NCBI GenBank assembly: GCA_030681615.1
Contig: JAUXSA010000082.1
Span: 1-51,247 of the forward strand
Direction of reading: 5' to 3'
From: Bacteroidota bacterium
Lineage (GTDB): Bacteria; Bacteroidota; Bacteroidia; B-17B0; Aurantibacillaceae
Length of the DNA: 51,247 nucleotides
Position numbers and translations under genes: made by a program
Part shown: piece after piece, positions 43,881-51,247 of the stretch
How the letters are laid out: every line of letters begins with the position of its first letter
Numbering within the stretch: position 1 is the stretch's first letter
Notes under the pieces: generated by a model
Told to the model about the DNA's origin: nothing
The model's database searches: none
The model's input: only the letters and a program-made list of their open reading frames with translations

Positions 43881-44699
43881 ATGAAATTCTTTTCAGACTT
43901 TTTTAAAGCCATAGGCAATTGTTTTAAAGCTTTTTCGGTACTTTTCGAAAAAGGTTTATGGCCATACATGTTTATTTGTTTAGCGGGTTGGTTGCTATTA
44001 TGGGTGTTAAGTATTTATGGTCTGTTTATTTTTGCCGATGCACTTTCTGAATGGATGAGTGGCTATGTTGATTTTAATGCAATTCCTGAAACAGGCCACT
44101 GGCTTTCGTTTGCAAAGCCTTATTTGATCGGTACTTTCCAATTCCTGGTAAAAGTATTATTTAAATTATTGTTCTGGTTTGCAAGCAGCACACTTATTAA
44201 ATATGTATTGCTAATGATCTTATCTCCTGTATTTTCTTTATTATCAGAAAAAGCAGAAGAAAAATTAACAGGCATTACTTATCCATTTATATTCAAACAA
44301 TTATTAAAAGATATATTAAGAGGTATTGCTATTAGTTTCCGTAATATGTTGCTGGAATACTTTTTTATTTTCGCCTGCTTTTTAGTTTCAATCCTATTTC
44401 CGCCGCTGTTTGTTATTACAACGCCGTTCTTATTCTTTTTGGGTTGGTATTTTATCGGCTTCTCTCTATTAGATTATAATTGTGAGCGTCATAAGTATGG
44501 CATTTCACAAAGCATACAATTCATAAAAAGAAATAAAGGTACTGCTTGTGGTATTGGATTTGTTTATAGTTTTTTTATGGCTTTACCTTTTTTGCCGGGC
44601 TCTGTAATTGGTATTATGTTTGGCCCTTCAATAGGTGTTATTGGAAGTACTATTAGCTTTTTAGACATTAATAAGAACAATACACCTGTTGTAAAATAA
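43881..44699 (+). CDS. EI24-domain integral membrane protein
   Basis: A 272-residue membrane protein of the EI24 (CysZ-like) group. Features are an N-terminal amphipathic start (FFSDFFKAIGNCFKAF), about six membrane segments, the conserved MILSPVFSLLSEKAEEKLTG segment and the C-terminal DYNCERHKYGISQSIQFIKRNKG with a following Gly-rich helix (GIGFVYSFFMALPFLPG). CysZ members take up sulfate, but EI24 members in Bacteroidota are uncharacterised, so the substrate is unknown. It is 11 nt after argS and probably cotranscribed. It ends convergently to the AraC gene, 3 nt apart. Confidence 0.88.
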   Translation: MKFFSDFFKAIGNCFKAFSVLFEKGLWPYMFICLAGWLLLWVLSIYGLFIFADALSEWMSGYVDFNAIPETGHWLSFAKPYLIGTFQFLVKVLFKLLFWFASSTLIKYVLLMILSPVFSLLSEKAEEKLTGITYPFIFKQLLKDILRGIAISFRNMLLEYFFIFACFLVSILFPPLFVITTPFLFFLGWYFIGFSLLDYNCERHKYGISQSIQFIKRNKGTACGIGFVYSFFMALPFLPGSVIGIMFGPSIGVIGSTISFLDINKNNTPVVK

Positions 44700-44702
44700 A
44701 TT

Positions 44703-45566
44703 CTAGTGTCGGTTCTTTTTCATAAATGTTAAAGCTGTCTCTCCTGTTCGTTTTTTAAACAGCCTCGAAAAATAAGAAGCATCAGCGTAACCAAGGCTTT
44801 CGGCTATTTGATTAATAGAGAGTTGTGTGTGTGCTAATGATCGTTTAGCTTCTAAAATTATTCGGTCAGTAATAATGTCTGTTGTAGTTTTGTTTAAACA
44901 AGAGCGGCAGATCCTGTTGAGGTGTTTTTCGCTTATTGCCATCTTGTCTGCGTATTGGTATGAAAATTTAAGCGTCTTAAAGTGAATATCAATTAAGTCT
45001 TCGAGTTGTTTAACTTTTAATTGGTATAAAGTACTTTTAACGGGCGTTTGTGTTTGATAAGATCTTGTTAACTCAATATATGCAAGCGTAGTTAATGTAT
45101 GGAGTTTTTGAAATTTAAGTAAATTATCTTCTTCGTATTCTTTTTTCATTTCCGCAAATAAACTGGTTAGCTTTTCTTTCGGCTTGTTCTTAAATGTAAT
45201 TATTGGCGGGTTGTGAATGGAGCTAAAGAACGGATAATCGTGTATTTTTTGAGAGATGGCTATACTATCGTAAAAATTCTTTGAATGAAAAAAAATGTAA
45301 CCATCTATATCTTTTGAGAGTTTCCAATTGTGTGTTTGACCAGGCCTAAGCATAAAAACTGTTCCTGGCGTTACTTTATAGCTTGTAAAATCTATTTCAT
45401 GTGTGCCTGTACCGTGAGTAAATAGTACAATTAGGAAAAAATCATGCTTATGGGGTTTATGTATAAAATGATGTTCTTTTAGATGGAGGGTTAATTCATT
45501 ACAATAGAATTCAGTTTCGCTGTTAAAATCTTCGATATTATATATTGGAAGTTCTTTATTTGACAT
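44703..45566 (-). CDS. AraC-family transcriptional regulator
   Basis: A 287-residue regulator. An N-terminal cupin-like sensor domain (about 20-110; HKPHKHDFFLIVLFTHGTG, GTVFMLRPGQTHNW) is joined to a C-terminal double HTH AraC domain (about 185-287) with ISEKHLNRICRSCL and the signature INQIAESLGYADASYFSRLF followed by FKKRTGETALTF. The ligand is unknown. It is divergent from the DUF983 gene at 45672, and the intergenic region carries a perfect 17-nt palindrome. Confidence 0.94.
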   Translation of the reverse strand: MSNKELPIYNIEDFNSETEFYCNELTLHLKEHHFIHKPHKHDFFLIVLFTHGTGTHEIDFTSYKVTPGTVFMLRPGQTHNWKLSKDIDGYIFFHSKNFYDSIAISQKIHDYPFFSSIHNPPIITFKNKPKEKLTSLFAEMKKEYEEDNLLKFQKLHTLTTLAYIELTRSYQTQTPVKSTLYQLKVKQLEDLIDIHFKTLKFSYQYADKMAISEKHLNRICRSCLNKTTTDIITDRIILEAKRSLAHTQLSINQIAESLGYADASYFSRLFKKRTGETALTFMKKNRH

Positions 45567-45616
45567 ATTTAAAGGTACATATTAATGTCCTTATTGTGCT
45601 ATTTGTGGCGTAATTT

Positions 45617-45633
45617 GTTATTGGTCCAATAAC
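45617..45633. promoter_or_regulatory. Perfect 17-nt palindrome GTTATTGG-t-CCAATAAC, candidate operator
   Basis: Arms of 8 nt around one base, in the 105-nt gap between the divergent AraC and DUF983 genes. It overlaps a possible -33 TTG (45621-45623), which is 20 nt from GACCTTTA (45644-45651) ahead of the DUF983 gene. Confidence 0.45.
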
Positions 45634-45671
45634 ATTAATTTACGACCTTTACATAGGTAAAACTTATTATT

Positions 45672-46028
45672 ATGAAAACAGAAGAAAATAAACTGATAAG
45701 CATGGTAAAAGAAAAATGCCCTAATTGTGGTAAAGGTGATGTTTTTTATAAAAATCTGCCCTTTTTAAGTTTACCAAAAATGAAAGAGGATTGTGATGTA
45801 TGTAATTACCATTTTGACCGCGAGCCCGGTTATTTTTTAGGGGCTATGTATATTAGTTACGGCCTTGCCGTATTAGAAGGTATAATTACTTTTTTAATTT
45901 GTTATTTTTTATTTCCAAAGATGGAGACATTGTATGTTGTACTTACAGTATGCGCGGTAATGTTTATTTTATCTATGCGTAACTACAAATGGTCTCGGGT
46001 GTTCTATATGTATATTTTTCCAAATTAA
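45672..46028 (+). CDS. DUF983 family membrane protein
   Basis: A 118-residue protein with four cysteines in a zinc-ribbon-like N-terminal half (KCPNCGKGDVFY, KMKEDCDVCNYHFDREPGYF) followed by two membrane segments (AMYISYGLAVLEGIITFLI and VVLTVCAVMFILSM). This matches the DUF983 family, whose function is not established. The ATG at 45672 gives the usual short lead before the first CPxC. It is divergent from the AraC regulator and overlaps the PycTM-like gene tail-to-tail by 4 nt. Confidence 0.9.
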   Translation: MKTEENKLISMVKEKCPNCGKGDVFYKNLPFLSLPKMKEDCDVCNYHFDREPGYFLGAMYISYGLAVLEGIITFLICYFLFPKMETLYVVLTVCAVMFILSMRNYKWSRVFYMYIFPN

Positions 46029-46531
46029 AAACCGAAAAGAACCTTTAAAATGATCCTTAATATTGGTAAACTGACTCCAATTGTAGTGCATATCACAGCA
46101 TATCTAAAAAGATGATATTTTGTAGAAGCTACTTTCGAATTAATGATTATCTGGCATATTAAATTATCTTCCAGTGCTGTAAAATTATGTTCAGGGTGAG
46201 TTTTACAGATCTCTGTTTTAAAATCCTCAATACTTAATTGTGCTATACTTCCATTAAAATATAAGTTTGGATTCTTTACTTTTTTGGTAGAGATTATATT
46301 TTTGTATGTTCTTGGATAAAGGGAGATAAGCGTCAAAAAAATTGAAGTTCCAAGGAATAATAATGATAAAATGATCAATGACCAATGCAGGTGTTTAGCA
46401 AAGGCACTATAAACGGTTAAGATCCCAAATACCAAACCACTGTTCAATACAATAAGGCCGGCATGTTTTGCTTCTGCAAACTTTAGCCATTCATTTACAT
46501 TTTGAAATATATCTTTTAGGTCTTCTTTCAT
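46025..46531 (-). CDS. PycTM-like (Pycsar effector, DUF5706) membrane protein
   Basis: A 168-residue protein with a short amphipathic N-terminus (VNEWLKFAEAKHAGLIVLNS), two membrane helices (about 25-45 and 50-72), and a soluble middle containing NPNLYFNGSIAQLSIEDFK and LICQIIINSKVASTKYHLFR. A C-terminal hydrophobic stretch (about 141-167) follows. This order of features resembles DUF5706, the transmembrane effector domain of Pycsar anti-phage systems. Assignment is from recall of the family pattern. No uridylate/cytidylate cyclase gene is adjacent, so if it is an effector it is an orphan or has another role. It overlaps the DUF983 gene tail-to-tail. Confidence 0.65.
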   Translation of the reverse strand: MKEDLKDIFQNVNEWLKFAEAKHAGLIVLNSGLVFGILTVYSAFAKHLHWSLIILSLLFLGTSIFLTLISLYPRTYKNIISTKKVKNPNLYFNGSIAQLSIEDFKTEICKTHPEHNFTALEDNLICQIIINSKVASTKYHLFRYAVICTTIGVSLPILRIILKVLFGF

Positions 46532-46556
46532 ATGAGGTAATTTAAATTCAAAACTA

Positions 46557-46592
46557 CAAAAAAGAGAGGATCTTTTATGATCCTCTCTTTTT
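46557..46592 (-). terminator. Intrinsic terminator of the giant adhesin gene
   Basis: A 10-bp stem AGAGAGGATC/GATCCTCTCT with a 6-nt loop and T tract on the minus strand, 18 nt past the adhesin stop at 46610. Confidence 0.88.
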
Positions 46593-46609
46593 TATAAAAT
46601 AATTATCTC

Positions 46610-49600
46610 TTATTTCTGCAACGTTACATGACCGGTGTAAGTTTTTACTTTCGAGTTAGGTAGGGTGACATTAATTTTCCAAACGTAAACATCTGCTTTG
46701 CAAGGCTCACCTTTAAAACTTCCATCCCATCCCTCAAAGAAATCAGAGGTGGTAAATAATCTTTCTCCCCAACGATCAAAGATCATCATATCGTATTTTA
46801 AAATTCCATGACCTTTAGGAAAGAATATATCATTTATTCCATCTCCGTTTGGTGTAAATGCATTCGGAACATAAAGGCTGTTATCCTCACCAACCAATAT
46901 TGGTTTTACAACTGTATCGGCACATCCCCATTTATTCTTAACAATTAAAGCAACAGGATAGTTACCTGCTTCTGGGAAAAGATAAGCTGGATTTTGACTT
47001 GTTTGAAGATTGCCACTGTTATTTACAAAATACCAGCTCCAACTGTTTATACTATCACCAGTAGATACATCATCAAAAAGAACATTGTCTGTATTTTCAA
47101 TGGGGCTTAATGGTGAAAATTCAAAATTCGCAACTGGTACAGGATAAGCTGTAATAGTATATGTAGTACTATTCGGACAACCATGTACATTAACAAAACT
47201 TGCTTTTACCAAATATTTACCTGCAGATGAAATGCAATAATTTAAAGTTGAACCATTAAAGCCCTGACCGTTTATAGTCCATGTAGCACCCAAAATAGAA
47301 TCATTTGATGCGGTTGCCTTTAGACTAAAGTTAGAGCAAAAAGGAACACAATTTTTATTGTTATCACTTAATAGTGTAGCGTTAGGAAAAGGATCAATAA
47401 CAACAACCGTACTTGTAAAACCCTGGCAACCGTTATTATCAGTTACGCCTAATGTGTATACCCCTCCATCAGAAAGTCCACCAGCTGTAAAGCTCGTACT
47501 TGCATTTGGTGAAAGGAAATTGTTGGGCCCTGTCCATTGATACAGTAAAAAGCCTGGAGATCCTTGTAAACTTATAGAGTTATTTATACAAGCTCTTGGA
47601 GTTGATGTAATGCTCGGAACCGGTAATGGATTTGCAACTACATTGGCAACCGTTATACTGGTACAAGTGTTAACACCTGTTACGGTAACCGTATAATTAC
47701 CTGTAGTAAGATTATTTACAACAGGGATAGTTGGATTAGCTGTATTAGAAGAAAAACCATTTGGTCCCACCCAAGAATAGCTTACACCGCCCGTGGCACT
47801 TAAAGTAGCTGGTTTGCCAAAACAAACTGTAGCACCATTAGCAAGGGCTGATGGATTAGCAAGAATGGTAACAGATGTTGATACGGTAGCCTGGCAACCG
47901 TTAGCATTTGTAACTGTTACAACATATATGCCCGATTGAGAATTTGTTGCAGAGGTAATAGAAGGATTTGAAATAGAACTCACAAACCCTGAAGGGCCTG
48001 TCCATGAATAACCCGTGCCACCTGTTGCGGTAAGAGATAAGTTTTTCGTTTCACAAATTGGTCCGTTATTGATTGCTGTTGGAACTGGTAAAGGATTTAT
48101 TGTTACAGATTGTGTTGTAGTGGCCGAACAAATACCTGCTGAAGCAATAACCGTATACATACCACTCGCCGGCAAAGTTACATTAGTAATTGATGGGTTT
48201 TGAATTAAACTATTAAATCCATTTGGTCCGTTCCAAACAAACGAAGCACCAGTACTTCCCACAACATTTAATGTTAGAGTGGCTCCAGCACAAGGTGTAT
48301 TTGATACAATACTTGGTGTTGGTAAGGCAATTATTAAAACATTTACAAAAGCTGTATTTGTACAACCAACTGCACTGGTTACGGTTAAATTATAAATGCC
48401 GGACATATTTGTCTGAGCATTTGTTACAACAGTGTTTTGTGCATTTGCAACAAAAGTATTTGGCCCGTTCCACAGATAAGTTGCACCAGGCAAAGAGTTA
48501 GCATTAACACTCATGTTCTGTCCAACACAAACAGACGAACCTGTAGCCGATAATGTTGGAGTAGGATTAACAGTTACGTTTGTTGTTGTAGTATTCTTGC
48601 AGGTATTAATATCGGTAACGGTAACAGTATATACGCCTGAATTTGTAGGATTGGCTACTGCTATTGTAGAATTTTGATTAGTAGATGTAAAAGCTCCGGG
48701 GCCAGACCATGTATAAGTAACAGCACCAACCGCATTTAAATTTAAAGTTTGACCATTACAGACCGGACCATTATTTGTTGCAACAGGTGTTGGCAAAGGG
48801 TTAACCGTTAATGATTGAGATATACTTGCTGAGCAGGTTCCAACAAAAGCAATTAAAGAATAAGTGCCCGAACCTGCTAAAGTAATATTGTTGATCGTTG
48901 GGTTAGTAAGGGTAGAGTTAAATCCATTAGGCCCATTCCATTGATAGGTTAGGCCACCACCCGCAGTTAAGGTTAAGATACTTCCAAAACACACTGGTGA
49001 ATTAGAACTAATGCTTGGTGTTGGTAACGAAAGTACTGAAACATTTGTGGTTGCTGTATTTACACAACCTACCGCGCTTGTTACCGTTAAATTATAAACA
49101 CCTGACATGGTTAATGTTGCGTTTGCAATATTTGGATTCTGAATTGTTGAAGCAAATCCGCCGGGGCCGCTCCAGGAATAAGTTGAACCTGCTAACGATG
49201 TAGCAGATAAATTAATAACTGTATTTAAACAAACAGTGGCTCCCGTAATACTAATGGTTGGAGTAGGGTTGATGGTAATTGATGATGTAACTGTTGCTGT
49301 ACAGCCGTTAACCGTTATAGCGGTTAAAGAATATGTACCGCTATTTGTTGGTGAAGCAGGATTGATGATTGGATTTTGAAGCGTTGAAGTAAATACTGCA
49401 GGGCCGTTCCATTGATAAGTATTTCCACCACTGCCACTTAAGTTTAGAGCCTGACCGTTGCAAATTGGACTATTGCTTGTTAAAGTAGGACTCGGAAGCG
49501 GATTAATAGTTATTAAAGTAGTTGTAGAAACTGAACAGCCATTGTTTGATGCGGTTAATGTATAAACACCCGTTGCTAAAGTGCTCGCATTTGTAATAGT

Positions 49601-51247
49601 TGGATTTTGTAATAAACTATTAAAGCCATTTGGTCCAACCCAATTATATGTTGTGCCACCACTACCGGTTAAATTTAAATTATTATTTGCACAAATTGGT
49701 GCATTACTCGCAATAGCCGGAACTGGTAAGGCGAAAACCGTTACGCTTGCCACTGTAGTGTTTTTACAACCTGCCGTAGTAGTTACAGTTAAATTGTAAG
49801 AGCCCGTCATTAAAGTTGTAGATGAAGCTATGACAGGGTTTTGTACATTTGATGAAAAGCCATTTGGACCAGTCCACGAATATGTAGATCCGGCTGGTGA
49901 ATTAGCAGTAAGATTTATTGGTTGCCCTGCACAAACCGTTACGTTGCTAGTTGTTATAGTTGGTGTTGGGTTAACAATTACCTGCGTGGTCTGAGTGCCA
50001 ACACAGCCAATAGCATTTGTAAAAGATACGGTATAAATTTGCGTAGCTGCTGGGCTTGCTACAACGTTGGGGCCGTTAGATGTATTTAAACTTGCCGGCG
50101 GACTCCAGGTATAAGTTGATGCGCCACTTGCATTTAAATTTGCACTAAATGTTTGGCAAATCGTACCACTGTTAACCGTAATTGGCGTAAGGGCTGCAGT
50201 TACAACATTCACGGTGGCGCTTCCCGTTTTACAACCGGTAGCATCTCTTACAAACACGGTGTAGGTGCCAGCGCCTAATCCTGTCGCAACAGAAGAACTT
50301 TGTAATGAAGGGGTCCATGTGTAGCTATATGGGGCAATACCACCTATAGCGGTTACCGTAGCGTTTGACGTAGGACATGAAGGCGTGCTGGTTGCATTTA
50401 CAGTTAAACCTGTGGTTGCTAACGGACATGCTAAACAGGCTGTTCTATAATACATACCTGCCATTAAAAAATTATAACAATCGCCACTGGTTGTTAAACC
50501 ATAATTTGCATTAGTCTGGCCATTGGTAGCAGCTGCTCCTGGAGCAGTAATATAATCCCATACCTTATCAGAAGCAGCAGTTTTTGTAAAATTACTTGTT
50601 AAACTATTAAAATTAATTGGTGTATTAGCAATTTGCTGAAGATCGGCTACGATCATAAAATTGGTTGTAAGCGAAGTCGGCCCACACACGTTAAAACCTG
50701 TAATATTTGCGTTTACTCCACCTGAACTTTCAATCGAACCATCCGCAATAACAATGCTGCCCGTATAATTTTGAGTAGGATCCGAATAAATAATAAAAAG
50801 AGTTGCTCCATCAGCATCATTAGCTGCAGGTGAAACAGGAATACCCGAAACCTGATAATTTCCATTTCCGGAAATCAATGCAGTAACATCCGCCCTGTAA
50901 GTGTATGTACCTGTATAACCCCAACATTTATCAGGAGATTGACCAATTAGCGTCATCGGAAAAACACTATTCGATGCAATAGGATTGGTAAGACTTGCAT
51001 TAATTGCAACGCCATTGCCAGAAGTTCCAACATATAAAAAAGCTTTTAAAATTATTGCGCATGGCGGGATGCCTGAGACAACATATGGTGCAGGTTGGGT
51101 AACCCCTAAAGCGAAAGAAAATCCTCTTTTGTAAAGAGGATGACTTACTTGCGTAAAATTTAAACCACAAGCTGTTTGTGTATAGCTTGTAGCAATTGTG
51201 TTGTTACCATTAAAAACAGAATTGGATGAATTATTTTTTGGTGAAGG
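46610..51247 (-). CDS. Giant Ig-repeat surface adhesin with T9SS type B sorting domain (5' partial)
   Basis: An open frame runs from the window's right edge to the stop at 46610, giving at least 1545 residues; the true start is outside. The ATG at 50956 is internal. Moving toward the C-terminus it has a unique domain of about 280 residues, a SprB-type repeat (APYSYTWTPSLQSSSVATGL), then about 13 Ig-like repeats of about 78 residues, each with a Cys near the start, a Y-x-W-x-GP core and a Cys near the end. A PKD-like domain (VANFEFSPLSPIENTDNVLF) follows. The protein ends with a gliding-motility-type C-terminal domain (VPNAFTPNGDGINDIFFPKG, FDRWGERLF, DGSFKGEPCKADVYVWKI), a type B T9SS signal. 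It is likely a long surface filament or adhesin. Confidence 0.9.
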   Translation of the reverse strand, partial: PSPKNNSSNSVFNGNNTIATSYTQTACGLNFTQVSHPLYKRGFSFALGVTQPAPYVVSGIPPCAIILKAFLYVGTSGNGVAINASLTNPIASNSVFPMTLIGQSPDKCWGYTGTYTYRADVTALISGNGNYQVSGIPVSPAANDADGATLFIIYSDPTQNYTGSIVIADGSIESSGGVNANITGFNVCGPTSLTTNFMIVADLQQIANTPINFNSLTSNFTKTAASDKVWDYITAPGAAATNGQTNANYGLTTSGDCYNFLMAGMYYRTACLACPLATTGLTVNATSTPSCPTSNATVTAIGGIAPYSYTWTPSLQSSSVATGLGAGTYTVFVRDATGCKTGSATVNVVTAALTPITVNSGTICQTFSANLNASGASTYTWSPPASLNTSNGPNVVASPAATQIYTVSFTNAIGCVGTQTTQVIVNPTPTITTSNVTVCAGQPINLTANSPAGSTYSWTGPNGFSSNVQNPVIASSTTLMTGSYNLTVTTTAGCKNTTVASVTVFALPVPAIASNAPICANNNLNLTGSGGTTYNWVGPNGFNSLLQNPTITNASTLATGVYTLTASNNGCSVSTTTLITINPLPSPTLTSNSPICNGQALNLSGSGGNTYQWNGPAVFTSTLQNPIINPASPTNSGTYSLTAITVNGCTATVTSSITINPTPTISITGATVCLNTVINLSATSLAGSTYSWSGPGGFASTIQNPNIANATLTMSGVYNLTVTSAVGCVNTATTNVSVLSLPTPSISSNSPVCFGSILTLTAGGGLTYQWNGPNGFNSTLTNPTINNITLAGSGTYSLIAFVGTCSASISQSLTVNPLPTPVATNNGPVCNGQTLNLNAVGAVTYTWSGPGAFTSTNQNSTIAVANPTNSGVYTVTVTDINTCKNTTTTNVTVNPTPTLSATGSSVCVGQNMSVNANSLPGATYLWNGPNTFVANAQNTVVTNAQTNMSGIYNLTVTSAVGCTNTAFVNVLIIALPTPSIVSNTPCAGATLTLNVVGSTGASFVWNGPNGFNSLIQNPSITNVTLPASGMYTVIASAGICSATTTQSVTINPLPVPTAINNGPICETKNLSLTATGGTGYSWTGPSGFVSSISNPSITSATNSQSGIYVVTVTNANGCQATVSTSVTILANPSALANGATVCFGKPATLSATGGVSYSWVGPNGFSSNTANPTIPVVNNLTTGNYTVTVTGVNTCTSITVANVVANPLPVPSITSTPRACINNSISLQGSPGFLLYQWTGPNNFLSPNASTSFTAGGLSDGGVYTLGVTDNNGCQGFTSTVVVIDPFPNATLLSDNNKNCVPFCSNFSLKATASNDSILGATWTINGQGFNGSTLNYCISSAGKYLVKASFVNVHGCPNSTTYTITAYPVPVANFEFSPLSPIENTDNVLFDDVSTGDSINSWSWYFVNNSGNLQTSQNPAYLFPEAGNYPVALIVKNKWGCADTVVKPILVGEDNSLYVPNAFTPNGDGINDIFFPKGHGILKYDMMIFDRWGERLFTTSDFFEGWDGSFKGEPCKADVYVWKINVTLPNSKVKTYTGHVTLQK
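47864..49972 (-). repeat. Three-copy higher-order repeat (~702 bp) of Ig-like modules
   Basis: Nine Ig-like units fall into three A-B-C triplets. A units start NPTPT and contain NLTVTSAVGC or close variants; B units start with LPTP/LPVP and contain WNGPNGFNS; C units start NPLP and contain NGP-CNGQ or similar and NSG-Y. Triplet limits are 49972-49271, 49270-48569 and 48568-47864, i.e. 702, 702 and 705 bp (234, 234, 235 residues). Confidence 0.75.

Noticed and set aside
48223-48501. Open frames on the plus strand within the adhesin gene
   Set aside because: They arise from the repeated Ig-unit codons read in antisense; no recognisable protein features.

Overview
The window is a low-GC chromosomal segment from a member of the Bacteroidota. 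The evidence is four secreted proteins carrying type IX secretion (T9SS) C-terminal sorting domains (three type A, one type B), a two-component-type propeller with a Y_Y_Y domain, several promoter boxes of the Bacteroidota form TAnnTTTG, weak Shine-Dalgarno sequences, a mitochondrial-type aconitase and a TIGR01236-type P5C dehydrogenase. Genus cannot be assigned from sequence alone. Genes are cut by both window ends: a phosphatase on the left and a giant T9SS adhesin on the right.

Layout. 1-1.8 kb: C-terminal half of a SpoIIE/PP2C phosphatase followed at once by an acyltransferase-3 membrane protein. 1.8-4.2 kb (minus): a small secreted protein, a seven-repeat SBBP propeller with a T9SS tail, and a 44-residue lipoprotein. 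4.2-6.5 kb: aconitase. 6.7-11.3 kb: a propeller/SpoIIE sensor phosphatase followed by a GT-C-like membrane protein. 11.3-13.3 kb (minus): a DUF2400 protein and an MFS transporter. 13.4-16.1 kb: radC, UDP-GlcNAc 2-epimerase and an outer-membrane barrel. 16.4-19.0 kb (minus): the conserved rpsO-pnp pair with terminators. 19.0-21.8 kb: a T9SS Ig-repeat protein with a second, orphan sorting tail behind it. 22.0-26.2 kb (minus): a small transaldolase, and an MMPL/RND plus flavoprotein pair that both lack normal start codons. 26.3-32.4 kb: pruA, a TPR/SpoIIE phosphatase and an M43 metalloprotease. 32.5-36.3 kb: a SirB1-like protein, a Lys/Thr-rich secreted protein, a bifunctional-nuclease/UVR protein and etfBA. 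36.5-44.7 kb: an HTH regulator, a CBS/CorC membrane protein, a class III aminotransferase, an SPFH-GYF protein, a DUF4258-like protein, tadA, a small secreted protein, argS and an EI24 protein. 44.7-46.5 kb: an AraC regulator, a DUF983 protein and a protein resembling the Pycsar effector domain PycTM. 46.6 kb to the end: the giant Ig-repeat adhesin.

Functional picture. Much of the window is housekeeping for an aerobic, amino-acid-using heterotroph (aconitase, ETF, P5C dehydrogenase, argS, rpsO-pnp, tadA). The accessory part is surface-directed: T9SS cargo, envelope-glycan enzymes and extracytoplasmic sensors with SpoIIE-type phosphatase output. No CRISPR array, tRNA, rRNA or insertion sequence was seen. 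The most unusual items are the orphan PycTM-like protein, the two adjacent genes with missing start codons, the orphan sorting tail, and a three-module higher-order repeat in the adhesin.
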